From CAWGCE01 sp964480915 (GTDB lineage Bacteria; Planctomycetota; Planctomycetia; Pirellulales; Pirellulaceae), in the NCBI GenBank assembly GCA_964480915.1, contig CAYZRS010000098.1, positions 1 to 14,748 on the forward strand: a DNA stretch of 14,748 nt, written 5' to 3'. Shown piece by piece: positions 1 to 7,701 of the stretch (position 1 is the stretch's first letter; every line of letters starts with the position of its first letter). Both the position numbers and the translations under genes were made by a program. The notes beneath the pieces were generated by a model. It saw nothing but the letters and a program-made list of their open reading frames with translations, did no database searches and had not been told where the DNA came from.

Positions 1-326
1 CTAAGTCCCGAAATTTCAGCAAATCGTCCGAATGATTCTTCAAAGAATGTGAACCACGGCCGCTGCGTCAAGTCGGACCCGCCCGGGCCCGCACCGTACC
101 AGTTGTCGAGCGACGCGATGAGATCGCTGGTTCCATTGGGAAGATTGATGACCGAATTTGAAATCGTGGTTCCGTCCGCGACGAATCCCCAGGTGAGTGT
201 CGTTGGGTCGCCTTGTGTGAGTCCGGCTCCGTCGACGGCGGTGCGTGCCCAGCGATTGCCAAGTTGGAAAGCGGAGGCCGATTGAGCCAGCCCAAGAACG
301 AACAAGGCGATGCATACCTGTTTCAC
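1..326 (-). CDS. Secreted matrixin-like metalloprotease, N-terminal part (cut by window edge)
   Basis: The open frame runs off the window start; 108 codons are visible. It begins at a GTG preceded by AGAGGAG with 7 nt spacing. Residues 1-19 form a typical signal peptide (MKQVCIALFVLGLAQSASA), with likely cleavage after ASA, so the product should be exported. The mature start contains FQLGNRWARTAVDG, then QGDPTTLTWGFVADGT, then DLTQRPWFTFFEESFGRF and EISGL. From memory this matches the start of planctomycete and proteobacterial matrixin (M10-type) metalloproteases, some with a PEP-CTERM or dockerin end. The zinc motif (HExxHxxGxxH) would lie beyond the window, so protease activity is unproven. 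The same family resemblance could belong to a non-catalytic secreted relative. It lies downstream of the SurA/PpiD-like gene on the same strand, with a 162-nt gap. Confidence 0.6.
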   Translation of the reverse strand, partial: MKQVCIALFVLGLAQSASAFQLGNRWARTAVDGAGLTQGDPTTLTWGFVADGTTISNSVINLPNGTSDLIASLDNWYGAGPGGSDLTQRPWFTFFEESFGRFAEISGL

Positions 327-333
327 GGGAACA

Positions 334-340
334 CTCCTCT
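334..340 (-). promoter_or_regulatory. Shine-Dalgarno site setting the GTG start of the matrixin-like gene
   Basis: On the minus strand the sequence reads AGAGGAG, 7 nt before the GTG at 326-324. It is one of the clearer ribosome sites here and supports the non-ATG start, which also gives a complete signal peptide. The 327-488 gap otherwise shows only a small GC palindrome (435-445) and no clear terminator. Confidence 0.7.
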
Positions 341-488
341 GCGAGCTATTCGATGCGAATGAACCTCTGTCAGTAGGAGTCGCTGCACAGACGCTTCGCC
401 CATGCTGCACTGCCCCCACTATTAGGGTAGTCGCAGCGGCCCGCTGGCACAACGATTTTGAGTGGCAGCGGAAACGAAGCCGGCCCGC

Positions 489-2741
489 CTACATGCGGCT
501 ATTGCCTTGAGGTTCTCGCAGCCAGGTAAGATCGTACTCTTCCTTCAGCTCTTCAAACCAACCGCTCAACAGCGTTTGGCTTTCGTTGCGAAGAACCGGG
601 TAGAGTGTTGGCGAGTTGAGTCCCGCGTTCATGAACTGTTGAGCACGATCGATGGCAGGCGTTGTCGGCTCAGCAGACCGCATGACGTAAGCGGTCGTTC
701 GTGGCCGGTTCATGGCTGCACCGACTTCACCCGGCTGTAATCGGAAGAGCCGGCTGAACATCTCTTCACTGGGTGCATCGACGCCCGGGATTTCGGAATA
801 ACGGGGTTGGTTACTGCCGCCGAGAGGGACGTTGCCACCGGTGAGCCAAGAAATTTCACCGGATTGGAACGTCGTTGCGTTGGGGTAGTCAAGGCATTCT
901 GCCAACTTCTTACCCGCCTGATTGGCCTTCGTCGCCTGTTCGGTTGCGGCCGCCAACGCTAAGTCGGCCGCTTTCTGCATCTTCCACGCATCGACGACCG
1001 CATCACGAATCTCGTCCAATTCGGGCGTCTTGGCCTCTTCTTGCCCAACGCACCAGTAAACGAACTGGGGGGAAACTTCTGCAGACGGGAACTGACGCGG
1101 TTGGTACTCCGGGATTGTTTTCTCTTCGTAAACGATGTCGCCGAACGGGATTCGCAAAATCCGATCTTGGAGGAATTGGAATTCGACCGCTTGGCCCAAT
1201 TCGAATTGGCCCACTTCGTAACGATCAGACAATGGAATGGACGAGACCGAAACTGGTGGTGTTTCACTGATGTCGTCGAAGGTAGGCATCGTGGGTGGTT
1301 CGAGCGTTTCGTCTTTTTGTTTTTGAACTTCGTACATCACGTATTGTTTGTAGTACTTGTTCATCCGCGCCCGAGCCGCCTTGATAGCGGTTTCCACTTT
1401 CTCTTGAGCTCGAGGTGCAGCGATGGCACGTCGAATGTCGTCCTCAACTTCTGAAAGCGGTTTGTACTCATCAGCAGACGCCGATGTGTCGGCCGTTGCT
1501 TCGGTCTCCGATGGCTTCGTCGTCTCGGTCGCGTCGTCGGCAGCAGCGGCTTCCGCGGGCGCCTCGGTGGTGGCCACTTCTTCGGTCTCGGTTACCGGTT
1601 GGGTTGCTGCTTGGATGACCGCCTCGGTCTGTTCTGCGACCGGTGCGGCCGCTTCCTCGACAACGTCTTGTGGCACGGGGGAGGGGGACGGAGCTGGTTC
1701 TTCCGCCGTGGTGCTTTCCTCACTCGCTTCGTCCGCATCGGATGCCGAATCAGATTCTGCGGGGCCTGCTGCTTCGTTGGCGTCGGTTTCTTCGACAGCT
1801 TCCTCTGCAGCAGCGTCTGGCGCCTGCAGGTCGTCTTCTGGCAGACCTTTGACGAATTCCGATTTATTCTCTTCGTAATACGTTTGGATTTCCTCGTCGG
1901 TGACCAATTCCTTCTCGGCGTCGATGAATTCTTGGTAGTCAAAGCGAATCGATTCGAATGCCAAACGTCGTCGTTGGCGGAACCCAGGAGTGGGGCTGCC
2001 GGGGATGGAGTGTTTCGCGGCGTACAGGTCGTAGAAGGCAGTCAGTTCGCGCTCGGAAGGTTCAGGGACCTCGTCGATAAAATCGGCAACCTCAATCGCC
2101 ATCAATTCAGCATCGACGCGTTTTTCGGTTCGGTTGTAAAAATCCCAGAATGCGATCGGCGATGCGGCGCGTGTGCCGCTCCACACCAATCCACGCAGTC
2201 GAGCCGCCGACAATTCTGATCGCAACAACGCGAACAGTTGCCGTTCGGTGCCTCGGTTCTGAGTGATCGTTTGCCACAGTTGCAAGAACTCGGCCGGCTG
2301 CATTGAACCGCCGGAGAGCATCACGAGATAATTTAGGACCGCTTCATCGGTAATCACGATGCCTTGCTTGTTGGCTTCTCGTTCCAGGAGAGCCATCTCC
2401 AGCAGCGATTCTTCGCTGTTGAGCCGGGGGAGGGGCTGCGTCTGAGGCGCACTGCCTCGCATGCTGGCTTGTTGCTCAATGGCGTAGAGATACTGAATCA
2501 CCAAGTTCCGATTCTGCTTCAGGTTGAACATATCGGATTCGTTCAAGCTGCCGCCTTTCCACTTCGCAACCAAGGGGCCAGCAATCGATGACTTCGTTTG
2601 CACGCCTCCTCCCGATAGCCAGTCGATGATCGGGTCGATGCCGCTACCGATCGAAAGCGTAAAGACGAACATAATCAACACGCCGAACACACCCAGCAAG
2701 ATTTTTTCGTTTTTCCGAAACCATTTAAGAGGACTGGCCAT
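489..2741 (-). CDS. Membrane-anchored SurA/PpiD-like periplasmic folding factor with acidic linker
   Basis: 750 aa from the ATG at 2741, whose product starts MASPLKWFRKNEKILLGVFG. Residues 8-13 are basic and about 14-33 form a single hydrophobic segment, giving an N-in anchor with most of the chain outside the cytoplasm, as in PpiD. Residues 60-290 are helical and resemble the SurA/PpiD N-terminal chaperone region (ESLLEMALLEREANKQGIVI, TDEAVLNYLV). Residues about 301-425 are a Glu/Ala/Thr/Pro/Ser-rich, nearly lysine-free linker. The remainder (430-750) contains a helix (430-470), a part with GDIVYEEKTIPEYQPRQFPS, and a C-terminal half reminiscent of the PpiD end (FSRLFRLQPGEVGAAM). I see no convincing parvulin motif, so a chaperone without isomerase activity is possible. 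The frame can be extended upstream to 2912, but those 57 residues look non-coding. The ribosome site is weak (TTGGA, 6 nt upstream). Confidence 0.65.
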   Translation of the reverse strand: MASPLKWFRKNEKILLGVFGVLIMFVFTLSIGSGIDPIIDWLSGGGVQTKSSIAGPLVAKWKGGSLNESDMFNLKQNRNLVIQYLYAIEQQASMRGSAPQTQPLPRLNSEESLLEMALLEREANKQGIVITDEAVLNYLVMLSGGSMQPAEFLQLWQTITQNRGTERQLFALLRSELSAARLRGLVWSGTRAASPIAFWDFYNRTEKRVDAELMAIEVADFIDEVPEPSERELTAFYDLYAAKHSIPGSPTPGFRQRRRLAFESIRFDYQEFIDAEKELVTDEEIQTYYEENKSEFVKGLPEDDLQAPDAAAEEAVEETDANEAAGPAESDSASDADEASEESTTAEEPAPSPSPVPQDVVEEAAAPVAEQTEAVIQAATQPVTETEEVATTEAPAEAAAADDATETTKPSETEATADTSASADEYKPLSEVEDDIRRAIAAPRAQEKVETAIKAARARMNKYYKQYVMYEVQKQKDETLEPPTMPTFDDISETPPVSVSSIPLSDRYEVGQFELGQAVEFQFLQDRILRIPFGDIVYEEKTIPEYQPRQFPSAEVSPQFVYWCVGQEEAKTPELDEIRDAVVDAWKMQKAADLALAAATEQATKANQAGKKLAECLDYPNATTFQSGEISWLTGGNVPLGGSNQPRYSEIPGVDAPSEEMFSRLFRLQPGEVGAAMNRPRTTAYVMRSAEPTTPAIDRAQQFMNAGLNSPTLYPVLRNESQTLLSGWFEELKEEYDLTWLREPQGNSRM

Positions 2742-3227
2742 AGGATATCCAAGTGCTTTCTGAGTCGATCGAAATGTTAAATTAGGTAGATGCCCGTCTT
2801 GACAGACAAATTCGTCTCGGTTTAAGACGTTGCGCTTTAATGGGAGCGTGATTTTATTCCCAGTTGATAATCGAGCAATGCCAACTTCCGTCGCGGACGT
2901 TGGCCATGCCAAGCCCCTGATAGTAACGATTTACTCGACCAGAACAAACCGGTAAGCCGCACTGGCAGTACCGAATATGGCGGCATGTGGATGGCGATAA
3001 CCGAGCTGTCGATGCCGGAAACCCCGTAGGTTCCCGGGCTTCACACCCTTCGTCTGTGGCGCGGGTAGTGAGGGTCCTGTCGAGCTTGTGCGGTCGATTC
3101 ACGACGTCCGCCTAGGATGACTGATAGATAAGAGTCGGCAAAATGGCGTTTTTACCGAAAAACAGGCTGTTTTTTGTCGCGCGACGGGAAGACAAGAACG
3201 TAACTTAACGCGGAATTGGGTTGCCTT
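2742..3227. other. Long divergent intergenic region between the PpiD-like and topoisomerase genes
   Basis: 486 nt without a credible gene. The region must hold the promoters of both divergent genes. A perfect TTGACA lies on the plus strand at 2799-2804, but no good -10 box follows at 16-18 nt. A possible hairpin is formed by 3015-3023 and 3029-3037 (9 pairs with one mismatch, loop CCGTA). Two short palindromes lie just upstream of the topoisomerase (3158-3174, 3176-3185). An 82-codon minus-strand open frame (2854-3102) has odd composition and no supporting ribosome site. A structured leader or small RNA is possible, but I recognise no known family. Confidence 0.5.
3158..3174. promoter_or_regulatory. 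AT-rich palindrome upstream of the topoisomerase gene
   Basis: AAAAACAG and CTGTTTTT form 8-nt arms around a single central G. A second perfect 10-nt palindrome, GTCGCGCGAC, follows directly at 3176-3185. They lie about 45-70 nt before the ATG at 3228, where an operator would be expected. No regulator is identified. As RNA the first could not form a normal loop, so a DNA-protein site is the likelier reading, if it is functional at all. Confidence 0.3.
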
Positions 3228-6032
3228 ATGGCAAAGAAATCTGGCAAGACTTTGATCATCGCGGAGAAGCCCAGCGTTGCTGCGGACTTGGCGCGGGTTC
3301 TGTCGAAGGTGCCAGAACTCGGGAAGTTTGAGAAGAAAAAAGATTACTTCGAGAACGACAACGCCTACATTTCTTCCGCAGTGGGCCATCTGGTCGAACT
3401 GAAAATGCCTCTGACCGCCGAGGGCAAGAAGCTCCCTTGGAGCATGAAGCATCTGCCGGCCATTCCTCAGCGGTTCGAGCTGCAGCCGATCGAACGTAGC
3501 GAATCTCGCTACAAGTTGCTGGTTCGGTTGCTGAACAAGAAAGATGTCAACGTCGTCATCAATGCTTGCGATGCGGGGCGTGAAGGAGAACTGATCTTCC
3601 GCTATCTGCTCGATTTGGCCGACATCGACAAAGAGCTCACGATCAAGCGGATGTGGTTTCAGTCGATGACCGACGATGCGATCATTCTCGCCTGGAACGA
3701 TCTGCGCAGCGACGAGGAAATGCACGACTTGGCCAACGCGGCAAAATGCCGTTCCGAAAGTGATTGGCTGATCGGACTTAACGGTACGCGGGCACTGACG
3801 GCCTTCAATTCACGTCATGGGGGATTCAATGTTACCAGTGCCGGCCGTGTCCAGACTCCGACACTGGTCATTCTGGCAGAACGCGAACGCCTGATTCGAA
3901 ATTTCGTCTCGCGAAAATATTTCGAGGTCCACGCCGAATTCAAAGTGAAGGGTGGGACCTACCAGGGCCGCTGGTTCAACGAAGATTTTCAGAAAGATGA
4001 AGACGACAACCAGCTAAAAGCTGAACGCATTTGGACGGCGGAGGAAGCGGCCGAGATCGTAAAATTGTGCCAAGGCGAAATGGCCACGATTGAAGAGACG
4101 AAGAAGGCGGCCAAAAGCGCACCACCACAACTATTCGATCTCACGTCGTTACAACGAGAAGCGTCCAGCAAGCATGGATTCAGTGCCAAGCGAACCTTGC
4201 AGGTCGCTCAGGCACTCTACGATCGATACAAGCTGTTGACTTACCCTCGTACCGATTCCAAGTGTCTGCCCGAAGACTACTTGAAGACGGTTAAGCAGAC
4301 GATTAAGAAATTCAGTTCGGGCAAAGTGAACGATAATTTCACGAGTGATTTCGCCAAATGTTCGAAGTGGATCATCGACAACGACCGGGTCCAACCGTCG
4401 AAAAAAGTTTTCAATACGGCCAAAGTCAGCGATCACTTTGCCATCATCCCGACGGGAAAAATGCCGACGGCCAAGCTCGACGATGCTGCCCAAAAGCTGT
4501 TCCATTTGGTGATGAAGCGATTCTTGGCGGTCTTCTATCCGTCGGCCGAATATGAAAATACTCGCCGTATTTCCCGCATCGGTGACAACACGTTTCTCAC
4601 CACGGGTAAAGTCCTCGTCGTACCCGGGTACCTGGAGGTTTACGGTCGAAAACCGGGCGTCGCAGGTGACAAAGATGAACTCGTGGCGGCCGAAGATGGC
4701 GGACAGGCCGAAGCGATCTCGGTCGAATCGAAGGAACTGCAAACCAACCCACCCGCTCGATACAACGACAATACGTTGCTGTCGGCGATGGAAACGGCCG
4801 GTAAGCGAGTCGATGACGAAGAACTACGCGACGCCATGAGCGAACGGGGCCTGGGGACGCCGGCGACTCGGGCCAATATTATCGAAGGCTTGATCAGCAG
4901 CAAGTATTTGTTTCGAGACGAAATTCGTAAAAGCGACCTTGTCGTTTCGAACAAGGGCCTGGCGCTTGTCGATTTACTCGAAGAGATCGGGATCACCACA
5001 ATCGGCTCGCCAGAGATGACCGGCGAGTGGGAACACAAACTGAAATTGATGGAGAACGGGAATCTCGATCGTGAAACGTTCATGAAGGAGATTGTCGATC
5101 TCACCAAACAGATTGTCGATCAAACGCGGGGGCACAAGGAGTCGCTCGAGGCGCGAAAGTTTGCGGACCTGATGGTGGAATGCCCCGAGTGTGGTGCCGA
5201 AAAACTGCGGCAGACCGACGGTGTGTTCGAATGCTACAAAATCGATGCGGTCGAGAAGGACGAGAAATGCGTGTTCCGTCTGAAGAAACACATTGCCAGT
5301 CACGAGTTGAGTGAGGCGGAAGCCAAAACGCTGATTGAGACGAAGAAGGTCGGCCCGATCGAGACGTTCAAGAGCCGCTTTGGGCAACCGTTCGCGGCCG
5401 AATTGCTGTTGGGTAAAGAGAAGCGCAGCTGGAAGGTCAATTTTAAGTTCGAAGGCGAAGAAGAGCACGCCAAAGAGATCGACAACCTGAAAGATGAACA
5501 GGTCATCTGCGAAGCGCAGGTGCTTCCCGATTCCGAGACCATGGTCAAAGTCTACGAGACCAACCGAGCGTTCTTGGCTCCTCAGATGGCTAAAGAGGCC
5601 AGCGAGCGCGGCGTCCGGATCGCCAAGACGATCCTGAAAAAGGAAATTCCGACCGACCAGGCAGTGAAGCTATTCGTGGATGGAAAAACCGAATTGATGC
5701 CCGGTTTCGTTTCCAAGAAAGGGCGCAAGTTTTCGGCTCATTTGACTTTGGACAAGGTCACCGGCAAACTCGGTTTTGAATTTGCGCCTCGCAAGAAGAA
5801 GGCGCCGAAGAAAAGCGCTAAGAAGAAGACCGCGGCATCTGATGAATTAGGCGATGAGGGCGAAGAGAGTTCGGTCGATCGCGCTCCCAAGAAAAAGAAA
5901 GCGGCGAAAAAGAAAAAACCGGCGGCCAAGAAGAAGACTGCCAAGAAACGTAAACTTCCCAAAGAGAAGTCGGCAGCTTCTACCGACTCAAGTTCCGATG
6001 ATACTACGGAGAAGGACGATCTGCCTTACTAG
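3228..6032 (+). CDS. topB: Type IA DNA topoisomerase (topoisomerase III-like), ends at in-frame amber
   Basis: 934 aa from the ATG at 3228; a TTG at 3216 would add only four residues. The enzyme relaxes or unlinks DNA by transient single-strand cleavage. The Toprim domain spans about 7-150, with the AEKPS motif (Glu13) and ACDAGREGELI (acidic metal ligands Asp115, Asp117 region). The catalytic tyrosine is Tyr339 in LLTYPRTDSK. ERGLGTPATRANIIEGLI (539-556) is the family's C-terminal gate motif. A probable zinc ribbon follows (Cys652, Cys655, Cys669, Cys681). Two topoisomerase III-type C-terminal repeats lie at about 690-745 and 795-855 (each with a K-x-G-x-F-A/S-A-x-L core). Residues 856-912 are lysine/alanine rich, like histone H1 tails. 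The protein ends EKDDLPY at a UAG, after which the same frame stays open into topoisomerase I repeats. No strong ribosome site is visible before the ATG. Confidence 0.88.
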   Translation: MAKKSGKTLIIAEKPSVAADLARVLSKVPELGKFEKKKDYFENDNAYISSAVGHLVELKMPLTAEGKKLPWSMKHLPAIPQRFELQPIERSESRYKLLVRLLNKKDVNVVINACDAGREGELIFRYLLDLADIDKELTIKRMWFQSMTDDAIILAWNDLRSDEEMHDLANAAKCRSESDWLIGLNGTRALTAFNSRHGGFNVTSAGRVQTPTLVILAERERLIRNFVSRKYFEVHAEFKVKGGTYQGRWFNEDFQKDEDDNQLKAERIWTAEEAAEIVKLCQGEMATIEETKKAAKSAPPQLFDLTSLQREASSKHGFSAKRTLQVAQALYDRYKLLTYPRTDSKCLPEDYLKTVKQTIKKFSSGKVNDNFTSDFAKCSKWIIDNDRVQPSKKVFNTAKVSDHFAIIPTGKMPTAKLDDAAQKLFHLVMKRFLAVFYPSAEYENTRRISRIGDNTFLTTGKVLVVPGYLEVYGRKPGVAGDKDELVAAEDGGQAEAISVESKELQTNPPARYNDNTLLSAMETAGKRVDDEELRDAMSERGLGTPATRANIIEGLISSKYLFRDEIRKSDLVVSNKGLALVDLLEEIGITTIGSPEMTGEWEHKLKLMENGNLDRETFMKEIVDLTKQIVDQTRGHKESLEARKFADLMVECPECGAEKLRQTDGVFECYKIDAVEKDEKCVFRLKKHIASHELSEAEAKTLIETKKVGPIETFKSRFGQPFAAELLLGKEKRSWKVNFKFEGEEEHAKEIDNLKDEQVICEAQVLPDSETMVKVYETNRAFLAPQMAKEASERGVRIAKTILKKEIPTDQAVKLFVDGKTELMPGFVSKKGRKFSAHLTLDKVTGKLGFEFAPRKKKAPKKSAKKKTAASDELGDEGEESSVDRAPKKKKAAKKKKPAAKKKTAKKRKLPKEKSAASTDSSSDDTTEKDDLPY
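6030..6032 (+). other. Single in-frame UAG between topoisomerase body and TopA-type repeats
   Basis: The codon after ...DDLPY is TAG. Position 6045, the first ATG of the following frame, is exactly 943 codons from position 3216, so both parts share one frame with only TAG and four sense codons (YGGS) between them. Removing this one codon would give a continuous protein of about 1,168 residues. No frameshift is needed. The stop could be real (two proteins), a nonsense mutation, a sequencing error, or a read-through site; the sequence alone cannot decide. Confidence 0.9.
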
Positions 6033-6044
6033 TATGGCGGATCG

Positions 6045-6734
6045 ATGGAGACCATGGAGACATCCAGCGAAGAAACACCGGACGAAGACTTGCTTGGAAC
6101 CGACCCGGATACCGGGGGCGAAGTCTATTTCAAAGATGGGCGTTTTGGACCTTACGTCCAATTGGCAACCGGTGAAGGCAAGCCGAAAAACGTATCGCTG
6201 CTGAACGATATGAGCCCCGCAGACATGACGCTCGAGTTGGCGCTGAAGCTGCTCTCGCTGCCAAGGAATCTGGGTGAAAATCCCGATTCGAAAGAGCCTG
6301 TGATGGCTCATACCGGTCGCTACGGACCGTACATCAAGTGCGGAACGGAAACACGTTCTTTACCGTCTGACATTTCACCACTCGATGTCGAATTAGGCCA
6401 AGCGCTGCTGCTGTTGGCTCAGCCCAAGCAGCGGAAAGGGCAGGGGGGTGGAAACGCGATTCGAGAGTTCGGCCAGAAATCGCCGGTGACGGGAAACGAG
6501 CTGCGAATCCTCGAAGGGAAGTACGGCCCCTATATCACGGACGGCGAAACGAACGCCTCGGTACCCAAGGGGAGTGACCCGCAAGAAGTTACGTTCGACG
6601 ATGCTGTAACTCTGCTGGCGACCCGGGCGGCACGGGGCAAAGGAAAGAAGAAATCGCCGAAGAAAAAGGCGGCTCCCGCGGCAGACCCGGCGCCCGCACC
6701 AAGAATTGAACCTTCCGACGAGCCGCCCTTCTAG
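6045..6734 (+). CDS. Topoisomerase I C-terminal repeat protein or severed topoisomerase tail
   Basis: 229 aa in the same frame as the upstream topoisomerase. It contains three repeats of the topoisomerase I C-terminal type, with cores GRFGPYVQ (32-39), GRYGPYIK (91-98) and GKYGPYIT (158-165). Each is preceded by a D/SPxTG- or DSKE-like lead and followed by an S/N-L/V-P-x-(D/G) stretch. In TopA such repeats bind DNA and aid strand passage. There is no catalytic domain, so alone it could only act as a DNA-binding accessory. A Lys-rich piece (199-208) and a Pro/Ala linker lead to the end PSDEPPF, which resembles an SSB C-terminal tail. The ATG at 6045 has no properly spaced Shine-Dalgarno; GGAG lies 3 nt before a second ATG at 6054. 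It may need coupling to the upstream stop or read-through. Pseudogene fragment, split gene and sequencing error all remain open. Confidence 0.75.
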   Translation: METMETSSEETPDEDLLGTDPDTGGEVYFKDGRFGPYVQLATGEGKPKNVSLLNDMSPADMTLELALKLLSLPRNLGENPDSKEPVMAHTGRYGPYIKCGTETRSLPSDISPLDVELGQALLLLAQPKQRKGQGGGNAIREFGQKSPVTGNELRILEGKYGPYITDGETNASVPKGSDPQEVTFDDAVTLLATRAARGKGKKKSPKKKAAPAADPAPAPRIEPSDEPPF

Positions 6735-6780
6735 GTCACCACGTCGAACCACCGCACGTCGGGCAATGGCTCGCAGCCCT

Positions 6781-6804
6781 GACCGTGCCGTGGTGGACAC
6801 GGTC
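6781..6804. terminator. Hairpin between convergent topoisomerase tail and HugZ-like gene
   Basis: GACCGTG (6781-6787) pairs with CACGGTC (6798-6804) around a 10-nt loop. It lies in the 88-nt gap where two genes converge, a usual place for a bidirectional terminator. There is no U-tract on either side, so intrinsic termination is not assured. Confidence 0.35.
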
Positions 6805-6822
6805 GCCAAAATGGAAGCTGGA

Positions 6823-7614
6823 CTAGGAACCGGTCGCTTCCCGAATCATCTGCGTCATGATCGTTCGCACATCTTCGGCGGTCAGTGCCGGCTGGGGAAA
6901 ACTGACGCGGATTCCTTTCGCACCTTGTTCGGTGAGCAGCTTCGCGTCAAATCCGTGCTGGTCAATCGAGGTCATCATGCCGTGGCTGGCGGCGATGCCC
7001 CATTGGTGTTTGGCCAGCGCAATGACCCCCAACTGGTGGTCACGATTCACGTGTTCGATGATGTCGTCGGCATGTTTTGCCAGGGGGTCGGGAGTGGCCT
7101 GCGCATACTCGTCTGCCGATACCCAGCCCATCACGCCAAAGCCGCCGACGAAATAGACGTCGACGACGTCCATGCGGTACAAGCCAAAGTCACCGAAGCC
7201 GGCCCATTGTTTCGACTCGGGGTGTCGTGTTAGGTACTCGGCCAACGCGGCCTCTTTTTCGGCGTCAGAAATTTGGCCGGCGGTGCCGATGATCGTAATT
7301 CGAGCAGCGCCCAGATTCGATCCCGAAGCGGAGGAACGAGTCACAAAGAGTGAGCAGTTTGGTTCTTCTTTTAAATTCTTCGTGTGCACGGCCATCGAGC
7401 TGATGAAGAACATCGGCCGGCCCGCTTCATCGGCCGCGTACGGCATCAAGGAACCGAAAGGGAAGCCAGGGTGCTTTTTGGAGAATGTGGAGAGCGAGCT
7501 TTGGCCTCCGAGCGCGACCAGCGTCCGTGCCCGTTCCGCCAGCGACGGGCCATCTTCCGGGGTGGATGAACCTTGTCCGTGAAAAGTGATGTCGGGTGTG
7601 TCGCGATTGGCCAT
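6823..7614 (-). CDS. HugZ-like FMN-binding split-barrel protein with DUF2470 domain
   Basis: 263 aa. Residues about 22-165 form a pyridoxamine-phosphate-oxidase-like split barrel: FGSLMPYAADEAGRPMFFIS, then LKEEPNCSLFV, then ARITIIGTA and the DVYFVGGFGVMGWV signature. Residues about 174-258 match the DUF2470 module (HADDIIEHVNRDHQLGVIAL). This pairing is that of the HugZ/HutZ haem-utilisation family, whose members bind haem and degrade it in some bacteria; many relatives are of unknown substrate. Cytoplasmic, with no signal peptide. It is the last gene of the pyrD-trpS-acpS run, 87 nt after acpS, so it may be co-transcribed but also could have its own promoter. No haem uptake gene is nearby, so a haem role is inferred from the family only. 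GAGAG lies 8 nt before the ATG. Confidence 0.8.
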   Translation of the reverse strand: MANRDTPDITFHGQGSSTPEDGPSLAERARTLVALGGQSSLSTFSKKHPGFPFGSLMPYAADEAGRPMFFISSMAVHTKNLKEEPNCSLFVTRSSASGSNLGAARITIIGTAGQISDAEKEAALAEYLTRHPESKQWAGFGDFGLYRMDVVDVYFVGGFGVMGWVSADEYAQATPDPLAKHADDIIEHVNRDHQLGVIALAKHQWGIAASHGMMTSIDQHGFDAKLLTEQGAKGIRVSFPQPALTAEDVRTIMTQMIREATGS

Positions 7615-7701
7615 GCGGGGAACTCTCGTGCGTTGCTAGGGACTGGATGGGAAGCGTGAACAACGAAGGCTTCTGGCCGCTTCGTTATGCCGCAGGGCGA
7701 G

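Noticed and set aside
1423..1878. A 151-codon plus-strand open frame of Ser/Ala repeats
   Set aside because: It is the antisense of the acidic linker of the SurA/PpiD-like gene; low-complexity coding DNA leaves the opposite strand open.
2799..2827. Plus-strand promoter with TTGACA
   Set aside because: The -35 box is perfect, but the hexamer at 17 nt (TTAAGA) matches the -10 consensus poorly.
2742..2912. Upstream extension of the SurA/PpiD-like protein by 57 residues
   Set aside because: The added residues precede a complete membrane anchor, have no family likeness, and lie in AT-rich promoter-like sequence.
2854..3102. An 82-codon minus-strand open frame in the divergent gap
   Set aside because: Rich in Arg, Cys and Thr with no recognisable motif and no ribosome site; looks like chance.
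6033..6044. Frameshift as the cause of the split topoisomerase
   Set aside because: Both parts are in exactly the same frame, so only the stop codon separates them.
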